A DNA stretch of 64,000 nucleotides from Niveispirillum sp048066115 (GTDB taxonomy: Bacteria > Pseudomonadota > Alphaproteobacteria > Azospirillales > Azospirillaceae). Under the pieces are notes generated by a model that made no database searches, was not told where the DNA came from, and saw only the letters and a program-made list of their open reading frames with translations. The position numbers and the translations under genes were made by a program. Below are positions 17,304-25,971 of this stretch, piece by piece. Position 1 is the first letter of the stretch; each line of letters opens with the position of its first letter. The DNA is taken from NCBI RefSeq assembly GCF_048066115.1, contig NZ_JBLTYX010000013.1, positions 119,659 through 183,658 of the forward strand. Reading direction: 5' to 3'.

Positions 17304-18989
17304 ATGCGTGCGCTTAAGAATCTTCCCATCGTGTGGAAGCTTGTCCTGCCATTGCTGCTGATGGGGGTGCTGACCATCGGCACCTCGCTCTATGCCCTGT
17401 CGCAGATGGAGGCCGTGGGCGATGAATACCGGGGCATGCTGGACCGGTCGGAACGGTCCAAGGCCATCCTGAATGCCCGGGAGACGGCGACCGATCTGGG
17501 TCGCCTGGGCTATACGATGGTGGCGGAGACCGATAGTTTCATCCTGGACAGCATGAAGGACGAGATCGCACTGAAGCGTGACGAGTTGTCCGGCCATCTG
17601 GAACGGGTGGAAAAGATCCTGCCGGAGCGCAAGGCCGACATCGACAAGATCCGCGACGATGTCCACCGCATGCTGGAGATTGTGGAGCAAGCCCGCCTGC
17701 TGGCGCTGGATGGAAAGGGCTCTCAGGCCGCCGCCGTCCTGGTCGACCGGTTCGACATCAAGCTGACCGATGCGCTGGATGGGCTGGAGGTCACGACGGG
17801 TGACGTGCAGGCCAAGCTGGATGCCGGCAAGGCGGCCGCCCAGGACCGGTTCGACCGGGCGCTGGCCGTGACGCTGATCGTCGGCCTGTCGGGCACGGCC
17901 ATCGTGTTGGCGCTGGGCATCGCCATGGGCATGGCCGGCATTTCCTGGCCGCTGCGCCGCATCGTGCGCACCATGACAAGGCTGGCCGATGGCGACCTGT
18001 CGGTCACCGTGTCGGGTGGCGACCGCAAGGATGAGATCGGGTCCACCGCCCGCGCGCTGGCCGTGTTCCAGAAGGGCATGCGCGAGGCGGAGCGGATGCG
18101 CGACGAACAGGCGGCGATGGAGGACCGGGTGGAGGCGCAGAAGCGCCAGACCATGGTGCGTCTGGCCGATGATTTCGAAAGCAGCATGAATGCCGTGGTC
18201 AGCGCCGTAGGCGGGGCCGCCGACCGCATGCGCGGTACGGCCCAGGGCCTGAACAGCGTGGCGGACGAGACCAACCGCCAGTCCGAAGCCGTGGCCAGCG
18301 CCGCCGAACAGGCGGCGGAGAATGTGAACACCGTGGCCGCGGCGGCGGAGGAACTGACCGCCTCGATCAACGAAATCTCCCGCCGTGTGGCCGAAAGCGC
18401 GACCATCGCCACCGATGCGGTGGCGGAGGCTGAACGGTCCAACCACACCGTGGCCGGGCTGGTCGACGCCGCCCAGCGTATCGGGGAGATCGTGCGCTTG
18501 ATCGGCGATATCGCCAGCCAGACCAACCTGTTGGCGCTGAACGCCACGATCGAGGCGGCACGGGCCGGTGATGCCGGCAAGGGCTTCGCCGTGGTGGCGT
18601 CGGAGGTGAAACTGCTGGCCACCCAGACGGCCAAGGCCACGGAGGAGATCGGCAACCAGATTTCCTCTATGCAGCTGGCGGCCGGCAACGCGGCCGATGC
18701 CATCCGCGGCGTCGGCGGAACCATCGACAAGATCAGCGGCATCGTCGCCACCATCGCCGCGGCGGTGGAGGAACAGGGGGCGGCAACGCGGGAGATCGCC
18801 AATTCCGTGGCCCAGGCCGCCACCGGTACCCAGAATGTCAGTTCCACCATCGGCGAGGTGACACGCGCCGCCGCCGAGACGGGCAGCATGGCCGGCGACG
18901 TGCTGAGTGCCGCCAACGACTTGGTCGGTGAGAGCGACGCGCTGAACCGCCAGGTGGCGCAATTCGTGGCCAAGGTGCGGGCGGGTTAA
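17304..18989 (+). CDS. Methyl-accepting chemotaxis protein
   Basis: A 561-residue transmembrane receptor. The first membrane helix is at about 9-31 (VWKLVLPLLLMGVLTIGTSLYA) and the periplasmic sensor is about 150 residues, helical (four-helix-bundle type). The second helix is at about 188-212 (VTLIVGLSGTAIVLALGIAM). A HAMP domain follows (PLRRIVRTMTRLADGDLSV). The signalling domain contains the conserved hairpin tip IGDIASQTNLLALNATIEAA and RAGDAGKGFAVVASEVK. No C-terminal pentapeptide (NWETF-like) is seen. ATG 17304 has GGGAGGG just upstream. The ligand is unknown and no che genes are nearby. Confidence 0.95.
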   Translation: MRALKNLPIVWKLVLPLLLMGVLTIGTSLYALSQMEAVGDEYRGMLDRSERSKAILNARETATDLGRLGYTMVAETDSFILDSMKDEIALKRDELSGHLERVEKILPERKADIDKIRDDVHRMLEIVEQARLLALDGKGSQAAAVLVDRFDIKLTDALDGLEVTTGDVQAKLDAGKAAAQDRFDRALAVTLIVGLSGTAIVLALGIAMGMAGISWPLRRIVRTMTRLADGDLSVTVSGGDRKDEIGSTARALAVFQKGMREAERMRDEQAAMEDRVEAQKRQTMVRLADDFESSMNAVVSAVGGAADRMRGTAQGLNSVADETNRQSEAVASAAEQAAENVNTVAAAAEELTASINEISRRVAESATIATDAVAEAERSNHTVAGLVDAAQRIGEIVRLIGDIASQTNLLALNATIEAARAGDAGKGFAVVASEVKLLATQTAKATEEIGNQISSMQLAAGNAADAIRGVGGTIDKISGIVATIAAAVEEQGAATREIANSVAQAATGTQNVSSTIGEVTRAAAETGSMAGDVLSAANDLVGESDALNRQVAQFVAKVRAG

Positions 18990-19070
18990 CCCATAATCCC
19001 GCCCCAATCCCCGGTGATGATACGACCCGGCACCCGGTTCAGCCGGGTTGGGTCACGTCAGGGGTGATCC

Positions 19071-19655
19071 ATGTCCCGTCTGGCCGCATTTTTCCTGGCT
19101 TTCCTGTTTATCTGGCAACCCGCACAGGCGATGCCGGCACCGCATATGGTGACGCCGGACAATGTCGGTGTGGGCTTTTCCATCCGCTATATGCTGGTGG
19201 CCAAGGCGTCGGGCCGCTTCAACGACATCACCGGCAGCTACAGCTTCGATCCGGAAGCCGACGAGCTGGGCGCCATCGACGTCACCATCGGCACGGGCAG
19301 CGTCGATACCGGTAGTCCCGGACGTGACCGCGATCTGGCAGGGGAGGATTTCTTCTGGACCGACCGCTATCCGACCATGCATTTCATCAGCCGCCACGCT
19401 GTGCGCACTGGTCCGCATGCCGGCAGGGTGGAGGGCGACCTGACCCTGCGCGGTGTGACCCGGCCCGTGGTGCTGATGGTGGCGCTCGGTGATCACATGG
19501 CCACGGCCACCACCAGCGTGAAGCGCAGCGAATTCGGCATGCGGCCGGGCCTTGCTGGGCTGGTCATCGCCGACAAGGTGGATATCCGGATCGAGATCAG
19601 GGACCTGCCCGGCGGAACAGCTCCAGCAACCGGCGCGCCGCCGCCCCCGGCGTGA
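19071..19655 (+). CDS. YceI family periplasmic protein
   Basis: A 194-residue protein with a cleavable signal peptide (MSRLAAFFLAFLFIWQPAQA) followed by a YceI lipocalin-like domain: VGFSIRYMLVAKASGRFNDITG, GSVDTGSPGRDRDLAGEDFFW, YPTMHFISRHAV and VEGDLTLRGVTRPVVL. YceI proteins bind isoprenoid or amphiphilic ligands in the periplasm. The last 59 bp overlap, tail to tail, the 3' end of the meaB gene on the opposite strand. That overlap encodes the proline-rich C terminus (GTAPATGAPPPPA). Confidence 0.9.
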   Translation: MSRLAAFFLAFLFIWQPAQAMPAPHMVTPDNVGVGFSIRYMLVAKASGRFNDITGSYSFDPEADELGAIDVTIGTGSVDTGSPGRDRDLAGEDFFWTDRYPTMHFISRHAVRTGPHAGRVEGDLTLRGVTRPVVLMVALGDHMATATTSVKRSEFGMRPGLAGLVIADKVDIRIEIRDLPGGTAPATGAPPPPA

Positions 19656-20589
19656 CACTGCTGCTGGCGGCTGCCTGTTCCAGCCCCGCCAGTTCGGCCC
19701 GCACGGCCGGATCGGCCTGGAAGGCGGCGATCAGGCTTTCGCGGATCTCGTTCCACATCCAGGCCTGGGCCTGATCGGCCCGGCGCCTTGTGATGGACCC
19801 GTCGCCGCCCAGGATGCGGCGGTAGTCGCCGATCCGGTTCCAGATCGCGTCGATGCCGCGGTTATGCAGGGCCGAACAGGACAGGACCGGCACCCGCCAT
19901 TCCGCATTGGCCGGACGCAGCAGGGACAGAGCGTGGCGATATTCCGCTTCGGCATGGCGGGCGGCATTGGCCAGATCGCCGTCGGCCTTGTTGACAACGA
20001 TCATGTCGGCCAACTCCACGATGCCCTTCTTGATGCCCTGCAGTTCGTCCCCGCCGGCCGGCGGCAGCAGCAGCAGGAACAGGTCCACCATGTCGGACAC
20101 CGCCGTTTCCGACTGGCCCACCCCCACCGTTTCCACGATCACCACGTCGAAGCCGGCGGCTTCCACCAGCAGCATGGCCTCGCGCGTACGCCGTGCCACG
20201 CCGCCCAGGGTGGCACCGGCGGGCGAGGGGCGGATGAAGGCGCGGGTGTCGCGGGTCAGCATCTCCATCCGCGTCTTGTCGCCCAGGATGGAACCGCCGG
20301 TGCGCTGGCTGGTCGGGTCGATGGCCAGCACCGCAACCTTGTGCCGCTGGCCGATGACATGCAGGCCGAAAGCCTCGATGAAGGTGGACTTGCCAACGCC
20401 CGGCACACCGGAAATGCCCACACGCACGCCCTGGCCCGTGTGCGGCAGCAGGGCGGCCAGCAGCGCCTCGGCCCGTTCGCGATGGTCGGGGCGGGTGCTT
20501 TCCACCAGGGTGATGGCCTGGGCCAGCGCACGCCGGTCGCCACCGCGCACGCGGTCGGCCAAGTCGGCGATGGGCAGGGCGTCGGGCAT
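19597..20589 (-). CDS. meaB: Methylmalonyl-CoA mutase-associated GTPase MeaB
   Basis: A 330-residue G3E-family GTPase (ArgK/MeaB) that protects and reloads adenosylcobalamin-dependent methylmalonyl-CoA mutase. It shows the P-loop GISGVPGVGKSTFIEAFG, IDPTSQRTGGSILGDKTRM, FDVVIVETVGVGQSE, the SDMVDLFLLLLPPAGGDELQ switch and the NKAD specificity motif. The length is typical. The mutase genes are not in the window. Its 3' end overlaps yceI by 59 bp in convergent orientation. Confidence 0.96.
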   Translation of the reverse strand: MPDALPIADLADRVRGGDRRALAQAITLVESTRPDHRERAEALLAALLPHTGQGVRVGISGVPGVGKSTFIEAFGLHVIGQRHKVAVLAIDPTSQRTGGSILGDKTRMEMLTRDTRAFIRPSPAGATLGGVARRTREAMLLVEAAGFDVVIVETVGVGQSETAVSDMVDLFLLLLPPAGGDELQGIKKGIVELADMIVVNKADGDLANAARHAEAEYRHALSLLRPANAEWRVPVLSCSALHNRGIDAIWNRIGDYRRILGGDGSITRRRADQAQAWMWNEIRESLIAAFQADPAVRAELAGLEQAAASSSVTPGAAARRLLELFRRAGP

Positions 20590-20770
20590 GGAAACTCTCC
20601 GGACGGCGTCAGGGGCGCTACTGTGGGACAGGGGCGCGGCCTAGTCAAATCGCCAGGGGTGGGGGCAGAACCCTACTTCTTTGGTGTGTGACCATTGGCA
20701 CCGCTTTGCAAGTGCCTGGAATCCGTGCGATTCTGCAGAAGTTCCCCGAAAGTCCCGACAGGCCGACGCC

Positions 20771-21151
20771 ATGACCGCGACCGCCCAGACCAGCACCATC
20801 CAGCGGCCCATGGCGGCAATGCCTCCGCTGCGTCGCTGGCTGACGCGGCTGTTCCGCCGCCGGCCGCAGGCCTATCCGCCGCTGGATGGCGTCTCGGCCC
20901 TGGTCAATGAGCAGGCCCTGGCCGTGACGGAGGTGAACGGAGCGGGCATGTGCGTCGTGGGCTATCGCGGTCTGCTGAACCCGCAGGACCGGTTCAGCTT
21001 CGTCCTGTCGTTGGACGGGATCGACATCGCGGGCGACGCTGTGGTGGCCTGGCGTCGCCATGGCGGGCTGGGCGTGGCCTTCTACGATCTTTCTGGGGCG
21101 GAGCGTGACCGGCTGGGCCAATGGCTGGCCGCGCGCATCCAGCCGCTTTGA
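20771..21151 (+). CDS. PilZ-like domain protein
   Basis: A 126-residue protein with a basic N-terminal region (RRWLTRLFRRRPQAYPPLDG) and a C-terminal domain reading DRFSFVLSLDGIDIAGDAVVAWRRHGGLGVAFYDLSGAERDRLGQWL in sections. This resembles PilZ (beta barrel ending GVxFxxLSxxxRxxLxxW). The RxxxR c-di-GMP-binding arginines could only be the RRRPQ stretch and are not in clear register, so binding is uncertain. ATG 20771 is preferred; the frame is open upstream to 20681. The gene is tail-to-tail with mtgA, 4 bp apart. Confidence 0.55.
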   Translation: MTATAQTSTIQRPMAAMPPLRRWLTRLFRRRPQAYPPLDGVSALVNEQALAVTEVNGAGMCVVGYRGLLNPQDRFSFVLSLDGIDIAGDAVVAWRRHGGLGVAFYDLSGAERDRLGQWLAARIQPL

Positions 21152-21155
21152 TCCT

Positions 21156-21854
21156 TCACTTCACGCAGGCATCCAGCGCGTCGCGCCGCACGATCTCCAT
21201 GCGCTGCTGCAACACTCCGGCGCGGGATGCGACATAGCGGCCGGGCGGATTGGCCTTCCATTTCTGCGGGCTGGGCAGGATGGCGGCCAGCAGGGCCGCC
21301 TCCCGCGCCGACAGGTCGGCAGCCCCCTTGTTGAACCAGAAGCGTGATGCGGCTTCGGCCCCATAGGCACCGGGGGCCCATTCGACGATGTTGAGATAGA
21401 CCTCCAGGATGCGGCGCTTGGACCAGATGGTTTCCACCAGCAGGGTGAACCACAGTTCCACCCCCTTGCGCAGCCAGGACCGGTCGGGCCAGAGAAAGGC
21501 GTTCTTCGCCACCTGCTGGCTGATCGTGCTGCCGCCGCGCACACGGGTGCTGGTCTGGTTGCGCTGCATGGCCTTTTCCACGGCGTCCAGGTCCACGCCC
21601 ATATGGTCGCAGAAACGGCTGTCCTCCGCCGCGATGACGGCGCGGGCCAGATGCGGGCTGATCCGTTCCATCGACCGCCATTCATGGCGCCAGCCGGCCC
21701 CGTCCAGGGCGCGGATGGCCATCAGCGGTGTGGCCGGCACCGGCAGGACGGCATAGGCCAGTACCCAGAGAATGGAGAAGCCGAACAGCCCGGCCGCGGT
21801 CAGGCCCGTGACCAGCAAAATCCGCCGCGCGTTCCACCGTCCGCCCTTTGCCAT
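21156..21854 (-). CDS. mtgA: Monofunctional peptidoglycan glycosyltransferase
   Basis: A 232-residue family-51 glycosyltransferase that polymerises lipid II into glycan strands. One N-terminal membrane anchor (ILLVTGLTAAGLFGFSILWVLAYAV) precedes the domain motifs: VIAAEDSRFCDHMGVD (catalytic Glu), RGGSTISQQVAKNAFLW, RRILEVYLNIVEWAPGAYGAE and AALLAAILPSP. No transpeptidase domain is present, so this is MtgA rather than a class A PBP. ATG 21854 follows GGGAG. Confidence 0.95.
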   Translation of the reverse strand: MAKGGRWNARRILLVTGLTAAGLFGFSILWVLAYAVLPVPATPLMAIRALDGAGWRHEWRSMERISPHLARAVIAAEDSRFCDHMGVDLDAVEKAMQRNQTSTRVRGGSTISQQVAKNAFLWPDRSWLRKGVELWFTLLVETIWSKRRILEVYLNIVEWAPGAYGAEAASRFWFNKGAADLSAREAALLAAILPSPQKWKANPPGRYVASRAGVLQQRMEIVRRDALDACVK

Positions 21855-21956
21855 GCCGCTCCCGTCCGAAACCGTCCGCATCTTGGCGCAGACGCGGGCG
21901 CCAAAGCACCGTAAATAAGGTGCCGTCCGCCTATTCAATGAAGGAACGATCCGGCG

Positions 21957-22595
21957 ATGTACATTCTTTATGGCAATCCCGGCATGGCCAACCTGGCCCC
22001 GCACATGGCGCTGGAAGCCATCGGCGCCCCCTATCGGATGGTCCGCATCGACCCGCGCGCCGGTGAGCACCAGACGCCGGACTATCTGCGCCTGAACCCC
22101 ACGGGCCGCGTGCCGACCCTGGTGGATGGTGACCAGCCGATCTTCGAAACGGTGGCCATCCTGCTGCATCTGGCCGACCGGCATCCCGACGCCGGGCTGC
22201 TGCCGCCCATCGGTACCATGGAACGCGGGCTGGCCTATCAATGGCTGATCCACCTGACCAATTCCGTGCAGGCGGCGTACGTCGCCTATTACTACCCGGA
22301 ACGGCAGGTGGCCGACCCCGCCCATGCCGACAGCGCCAAGCAGGCGGCGGAGGCACGGCTGAACGACCTGTTCGACGTGATCGAAAAGGCGCTGGAGGGT
22401 CGGGAATGGTTGTCCGGCGACAAGCCGGGTGTGGTGGATTTCATGCTGCTGCTGATGGTGCGCTGGGGCCGCAACTTCGCCGGCCGACCACCGCGCACCC
22501 TGCCCAACCTGGGCGCCCATGCCGCCCGTACGGCGGCGCTACCGGCCGTTGCTCGCGCGTTTGAGCAAGAGGGTTTGGCCCAGCCCCGGTATTGA
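21957..22595 (+). CDS. Glutathione S-transferase family protein
   Basis: A 212-residue GST. The N-terminal thioredoxin-like half (about 1-80) has YGNPGMANLAPHMALEAIG, LRLNPTGRVPTLVDGDQPIFET (cis-Pro and the glutathione-binding E-[ST] loop) and ILLHLADRHP. The helical C-terminal half includes LEGREWLSGDKPGVVDFMLL. The catalytic residue cannot be settled by eye (Asn7/Met10 region). It diverges from mtgA, and a T-rich stretch follows the stop. Confidence 0.9.
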   Translation: MYILYGNPGMANLAPHMALEAIGAPYRMVRIDPRAGEHQTPDYLRLNPTGRVPTLVDGDQPIFETVAILLHLADRHPDAGLLPPIGTMERGLAYQWLIHLTNSVQAAYVAYYYPERQVADPAHADSAKQAAEARLNDLFDVIEKALEGREWLSGDKPGVVDFMLLLMVRWGRNFAGRPPRTLPNLGAHAARTAALPAVARAFEQEGLAQPRY

Positions 22596-22608
22596 GTCTT
22601 TTTTTGTT

Positions 22609-22659
22609 CCCTCAGGCGCCGGGCGCCGCCGGAGTGGTTTGCGGTACCCGCAATCACCC
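22609..22659 (+). repeat. Four-hairpin intergenic repeat, copy 4 (internally deleted)
   Basis: Only the left end (CCCTCAGGCGCCGGGCG) and the terminal AT-containing hairpin (GAGTGGTTTGCGG...CCGCAATCACCC) remain. The three middle hairpins and the CTTGGCTTACG linker are missing. It lies between the convergent GST and Sel1-repeat genes. Confidence 0.65.
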
Positions 22660-23861
22660 TACCCCTGCCGCATCCGGCGCAGCAGGGCCTGGGTGGGTTT
22701 GCCATCGACGGGCAAGCCCACCGATTTCTGATAGGCGCGGATGGCGGCCACCGTGCGCTTGCCCAGGAAGCCGTCGGCCTTGCCCTTGTGGAAGCCCAGC
22801 TTGACCAGCCTGGTCTGGATCTCGCGCACGCCGGCCTGGTCCACGGGCACGGGCCGGTTGCCGGCGGCACCGGCGCTGATGATGGTGGGACGCTTGGGTG
22901 CTGCGGGGGCGGCGGCATCGTCATCCTCGCCCTCGTCCGCGTCATTGTCGGGCAGGGTTCCGGACGCCGTGGAGCGGCGGATGGTGGCGCTGCCCGGCGG
23001 GCCGCCCAGCATGCCGGCCGGCGGGCCGCTGGCCACCTCCACATTGCGCCCGCCCGTTTCCAGCCGGCGCAGGGCCTGGCTGCCGCCGGTGTCGCCTGCA
23101 TCGGCCGCCTGCCGGTACCAGGCACGCGCCGCCTCCAGGTCGGGTGCGCCATCCACGCCCTGTTCATAGAGCGTGCCCAGCATATAGAGCGCGCGGGCCA
23201 CGCCTGCATCGGCCGCCTGCTGGAACCAGCGTGCGGCTTCGCCCGTATCGCGTTCCACCCCATAGCCCTCGGTATAGAGCAGGCCCAGGTCGAAGGCGGC
23301 TTCGGCATGGCCCAGTTCGGCACCCTTGCGGTACCAGCCCGCCGCCTCCGCCATATCGTCGGGAAGGCCCAGATCGCCGCGGAACAGTTCAGCCAGCGTC
23401 CAGCAGGCATCCGCGTCGCCCTGCGCCGCCGCGCGCCCGTACCAGTAGAGCGCACGGCGCATGTCCTGCTGGCTGGTCGGCGTGGTGGAGGTCAGGTTGT
23501 CGGCCAGCCCCATCTGCGATTCGACATCGCCGGCCTTGGCTTTCTCCTCCATCGCCTTCAGTTCCGGGGTGGCATTGGCGGGTAGGGCTGGCGGCACCTG
23601 AGTGCCCGCTGCCAGGGCGGCCGCACCGCCCGCGGCCGCGGCGGCACCCGCGGTGGCGGCCGTACCCTTGCGCCGCGGCTTGGCGGGTGCCGCGGGCTTG
23701 CTGGCCATGGGCTTCTTCACCGACGGCTTCACCGGCTTCTGCACCGCGGGCTTCTTCGGCTCGGTACCCTGGGCCCCGACGGGCACCGCCATTCCCGCCA
23801 GGGGCAGCAGCAGGGCAAGGGCGAATCGGCAGAGGACGCGGGGTACGGCTTTCTTCGGCAT
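22659..23861 (-). CDS. Sel1-repeat protein with C-terminal peptidoglycan-binding domain
   Basis: A 400-residue exported protein. A signal peptide (MPKKAVPRVLCRFALALLLPLAGMAVPVGA) is followed by a Lys/Pro/Ala-rich linker (about 30-100). Four to five Sel1-like TPR units come next (for example ALYWYGRAAAQGDADACWTL, AAGWYRKGAELGHAEAAFDLG, AARWFQQAADAGVARALYMLG). An acidic, Ala/Pro-rich linker precedes a PG_binding_1 domain (IQTRLVKLGFHKGKADGFLG...AIRAYQKSVGLPVDGK). This layout suggests a periplasmic scaffold that binds cell wall. ATG 23861 is chosen over a longer frame because it starts the signal peptide. Confidence 0.9.
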   Translation of the reverse strand: MPKKAVPRVLCRFALALLLPLAGMAVPVGAQGTEPKKPAVQKPVKPSVKKPMASKPAAPAKPRRKGTAATAGAAAAAGGAAALAAGTQVPPALPANATPELKAMEEKAKAGDVESQMGLADNLTSTTPTSQQDMRRALYWYGRAAAQGDADACWTLAELFRGDLGLPDDMAEAAGWYRKGAELGHAEAAFDLGLLYTEGYGVERDTGEAARWFQQAADAGVARALYMLGTLYEQGVDGAPDLEAARAWYRQAADAGDTGGSQALRRLETGGRNVEVASGPPAGMLGGPPGSATIRRSTASGTLPDNDADEGEDDDAAAPAAPKRPTIISAGAAGNRPVPVDQAGVREIQTRLVKLGFHKGKADGFLGKRTVAAIRAYQKSVGLPVDGKPTQALLRRMRQG

Positions 23862-23988
23862 TCTCGATATTTCCGGCACCGGGCCGGTCTTTCCGACGGG
23901 AAGGGGGCTGGCGCACACTAACATGATCGCTTGTGTTCGCCAGTCCCAAGGCGCCGCAGGCGGGCGCAGTAGCGGCCGCGAGAGCCTA

Positions 23989-24017
23989 TTGCACCGGGAG
24001 GTCAAACTGACTATGGT
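23989..24017 (+). promoter_or_regulatory. Promoter of tRNA-Gln
   Basis: TTGCAC (23989-23994), 17 bp, TATGGT (24012-24017). It is correctly placed about 28 bp before the tRNA 5' end. Confidence 0.6.
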
Positions 24018-24044
24018 GCGCGCCGCCCGTGAACGGGCCGGTGT

Positions 24045-24119
24045 TGGGGCGTCGCCAAGCGGTAAGGCAGCGGTTTTTGGTACCGCCATTCCCAGGTTCG
24101 AATCCTGGCGCCCCAGCCA
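24045..24119 (+). tRNA. tRNA-Gln (anticodon TTG)
   Basis: A 75-nt cloverleaf. The acceptor arms are TGGGGCG and CGCCCCA, with discriminator G and encoded CCA. The D-arm region reads GCCAAGCGGTAAGGC, the anticodon arm GCGGT-TTTTGGT-ACCGC places TTG at positions 34-36, and the T arm is CCCAGGTTCGAATCCTGG. All arms pair. Confidence 0.97.
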
Positions 24120-24392
24120 CCCCGTTTGATTTTCCCGCCAAATCAAACCGATGCACGCCGGACGCTGGCCTTTGCGCATATATGCGACGGGTCATCTTGC
24201 GGTCCAAAAGGATCGGTTGGAAAATGGCGGTAGGAGCAATAGATAAAATTTTGTATACTTGTCCGATGGTGGATAGTCGAACCTATGCCTTTGGGGTATA
24301 AAGTCCGGTAAAAGGCACGGGCAAGCGCACCATCGTATGGGCGGAGACCGGCTGGAACCGGTTCTCCAACGGAAGGGCGCAAGGGCAGCTTC

Positions 24393-25679
24393 ATGAATCG
24401 CCAACCGAATGCACCGAAACGCGACTGGGTCCGGGTGAAGCCGGGCGAGCGTTCGTCTGCGAATTCGATGAATGAAAAGCCCGAATATGACGACCAGAAG
24501 CTGCTGACGCTGCTGCAAAGCGCCAAGCGCGAGGTCCAGGGGCTGCGCCTGATCCATCTGCATATGTCGCTGCTGAAGGACAAGAGCCAGCTCGACCTGA
24601 TCTCCATCAAGCGGGCGATGCAGGAGACGGCGGACCAGTCGGCCTATCTCCAGCTTTTCTCGCTGTCCAATGACGACGTCATCGTCCTGTACAAGGGCAT
24701 CAAGTTCTCTCTGATCTCCGACGTCTGTTCCAAGATCGAAAAGCTGATGCTGTCGCGCACCTCCATGGTGAAGCGCAATCCCTATGGGGAAGACAGCCTC
24801 TATTCCATCATGGAATTGTCGCTGAACTTCGTGAATGTCATCCGCTTCATCGAGGGGCTGGCGCGGGAAAGCAACGCGGACGCCGCCAAGGCGGAGACGA
24901 AGCCACCGATCACGCTGGAGGAACTGGGTAAGATCGAACGTGCCGTGCAGATGTTCGACCTGTCGCCCTTTATGCTGAACCAGCCGGTCGTCGACATCAC
25001 CAATGGCGAGCAGAACCAGTTCGAATATTTCGAGCTCTATATCGCCATCAAGGCGCTTGAAGAACGGCTGTCGCCCAATTACGACATCACCGCCAACAAG
25101 TGGCTGTTCAGCTATTTCACGGCCAACCTGGATAATTCGGTGCTGAAGGCACTGAATTACGGCGTGGATTTCCTGCGCGGCCGCCGCATCGGCCTGAACC
25201 TGAACCTGTCGACCATCATGTCGGCGGCTTTCGTGAAGTTCGATGAGCGGTTGACGGCCGACCTGCGCGGCAATGTCATCCTGGAGATCAACAAGGCCGA
25301 TCTGGTGGAGAATATCGATACCTACAAGGAAGTGGTCGATTTCGCCTCCTCCAAGGGTTACCAGATCTGCATCGACGGGCTGAACGATTTCTGGGTCACG
25401 CACATGGACCTGGAATATATGGCCTGCGACTATGCCAAGATTTTCTGGACCGACGAGATGGACATGATGTCGGACCATGAGTACGAGGTGTTCGCCGAAA
25501 AGGTGCGGGCGCAGAGCAATTGTCGCTTCATCCTGGCCCGCTGCGGCTCCGTTTCCGGGCTGATGTTCGCGGAAAAGGCCGGAATCCAGCTGGTCCAGGG
25601 CCGTATCGTGGACAATATCCTGCGCAAGGGCGTGCTGCTGCGCGACGCCATCAAGAGCGCCAAGATGATGAATGACTGA
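24393..25679 (+). CDS. Degenerate EAL-domain protein
   Basis: A 428-residue cytoplasmic protein. The C-terminal half resembles an EAL (c-di-GMP phosphodiesterase) fold: GLNLNLSTIMSAAFVKFDE, VILEINKADLVENIDTYKE, QICIDGLNDFWVTHMDLEY, YAKIFWTDEM, and FILARCGSVSGLMFAEKAGIQLVQG. The catalytic signatures are missing: no ExL at the expected start and DDFG replaced by DGLND, so it is probably inactive and may act as a sensor or scaffold. The N-terminal half (LIHLHMSLL, LQLFSLSNDDVIVLYKG) is not a domain I recognise. ATG 24393 has AAGGG upstream. Confidence 0.7.
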   Translation: MNRQPNAPKRDWVRVKPGERSSANSMNEKPEYDDQKLLTLLQSAKREVQGLRLIHLHMSLLKDKSQLDLISIKRAMQETADQSAYLQLFSLSNDDVIVLYKGIKFSLISDVCSKIEKLMLSRTSMVKRNPYGEDSLYSIMELSLNFVNVIRFIEGLARESNADAAKAETKPPITLEELGKIERAVQMFDLSPFMLNQPVVDITNGEQNQFEYFELYIAIKALEERLSPNYDITANKWLFSYFTANLDNSVLKALNYGVDFLRGRRIGLNLNLSTIMSAAFVKFDERLTADLRGNVILEINKADLVENIDTYKEVVDFASSKGYQICIDGLNDFWVTHMDLEYMACDYAKIFWTDEMDMMSDHEYEVFAEKVRAQSNCRFILARCGSVSGLMFAEKAGIQLVQGRIVDNILRKGVLLRDAIKSAKMMND

Positions 25680-25830
25680 ACGGTTGGTACCGGTAAAGGT
25701 TACGACTGTCTGTCCATTTCATGTCTCTTTATCGCAAGCGTCCATATAAGGTTCGTCAACCTATCCTCAGGATGATATGGTCCTTGTCGTATAAAGGGAC
25801 GGGGCGGCTATACTGGCAGTTCTATCGTGT

Positions 25831-25932
25831 TCCCTCACGCGCCGGGCGGGCGCGTCCGCACCCTTGGCTTCCGCGCCATGAGGTGTGGGCTGGCAGTCGC
25901 CGGCCTCCATGGGTCATTTCCATGATCCATGG
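25831..25932 (+). repeat. Four-hairpin intergenic repeat, copy 5
   Basis: The copy starts TCCCTCACGCGCCGGGCG. It shows GGGCGC-GTCC-GCACCC (one mismatch), the linker CTTGGCTTCCG, GCGCC-ATGA-GGTGT (paired through two G-T pairs), GGCTGGC-AGTC-GCCGGCC, and a terminal hairpin with arms CCATGGGTCAT and ATGATCCATGG. It lies between two plus-strand genes. Confidence 0.8.
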
Positions 25933-25971
25933 CTTCAATCGTTGCGGACCGTGGAAACGGACCGCCCGGAG

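Noticed and set aside
17154..19007. Minus-strand frame of over 600 codons opposite the chemotaxis receptor
   Set aside because: The receptor is unambiguous; the antisense frame lacks motifs.
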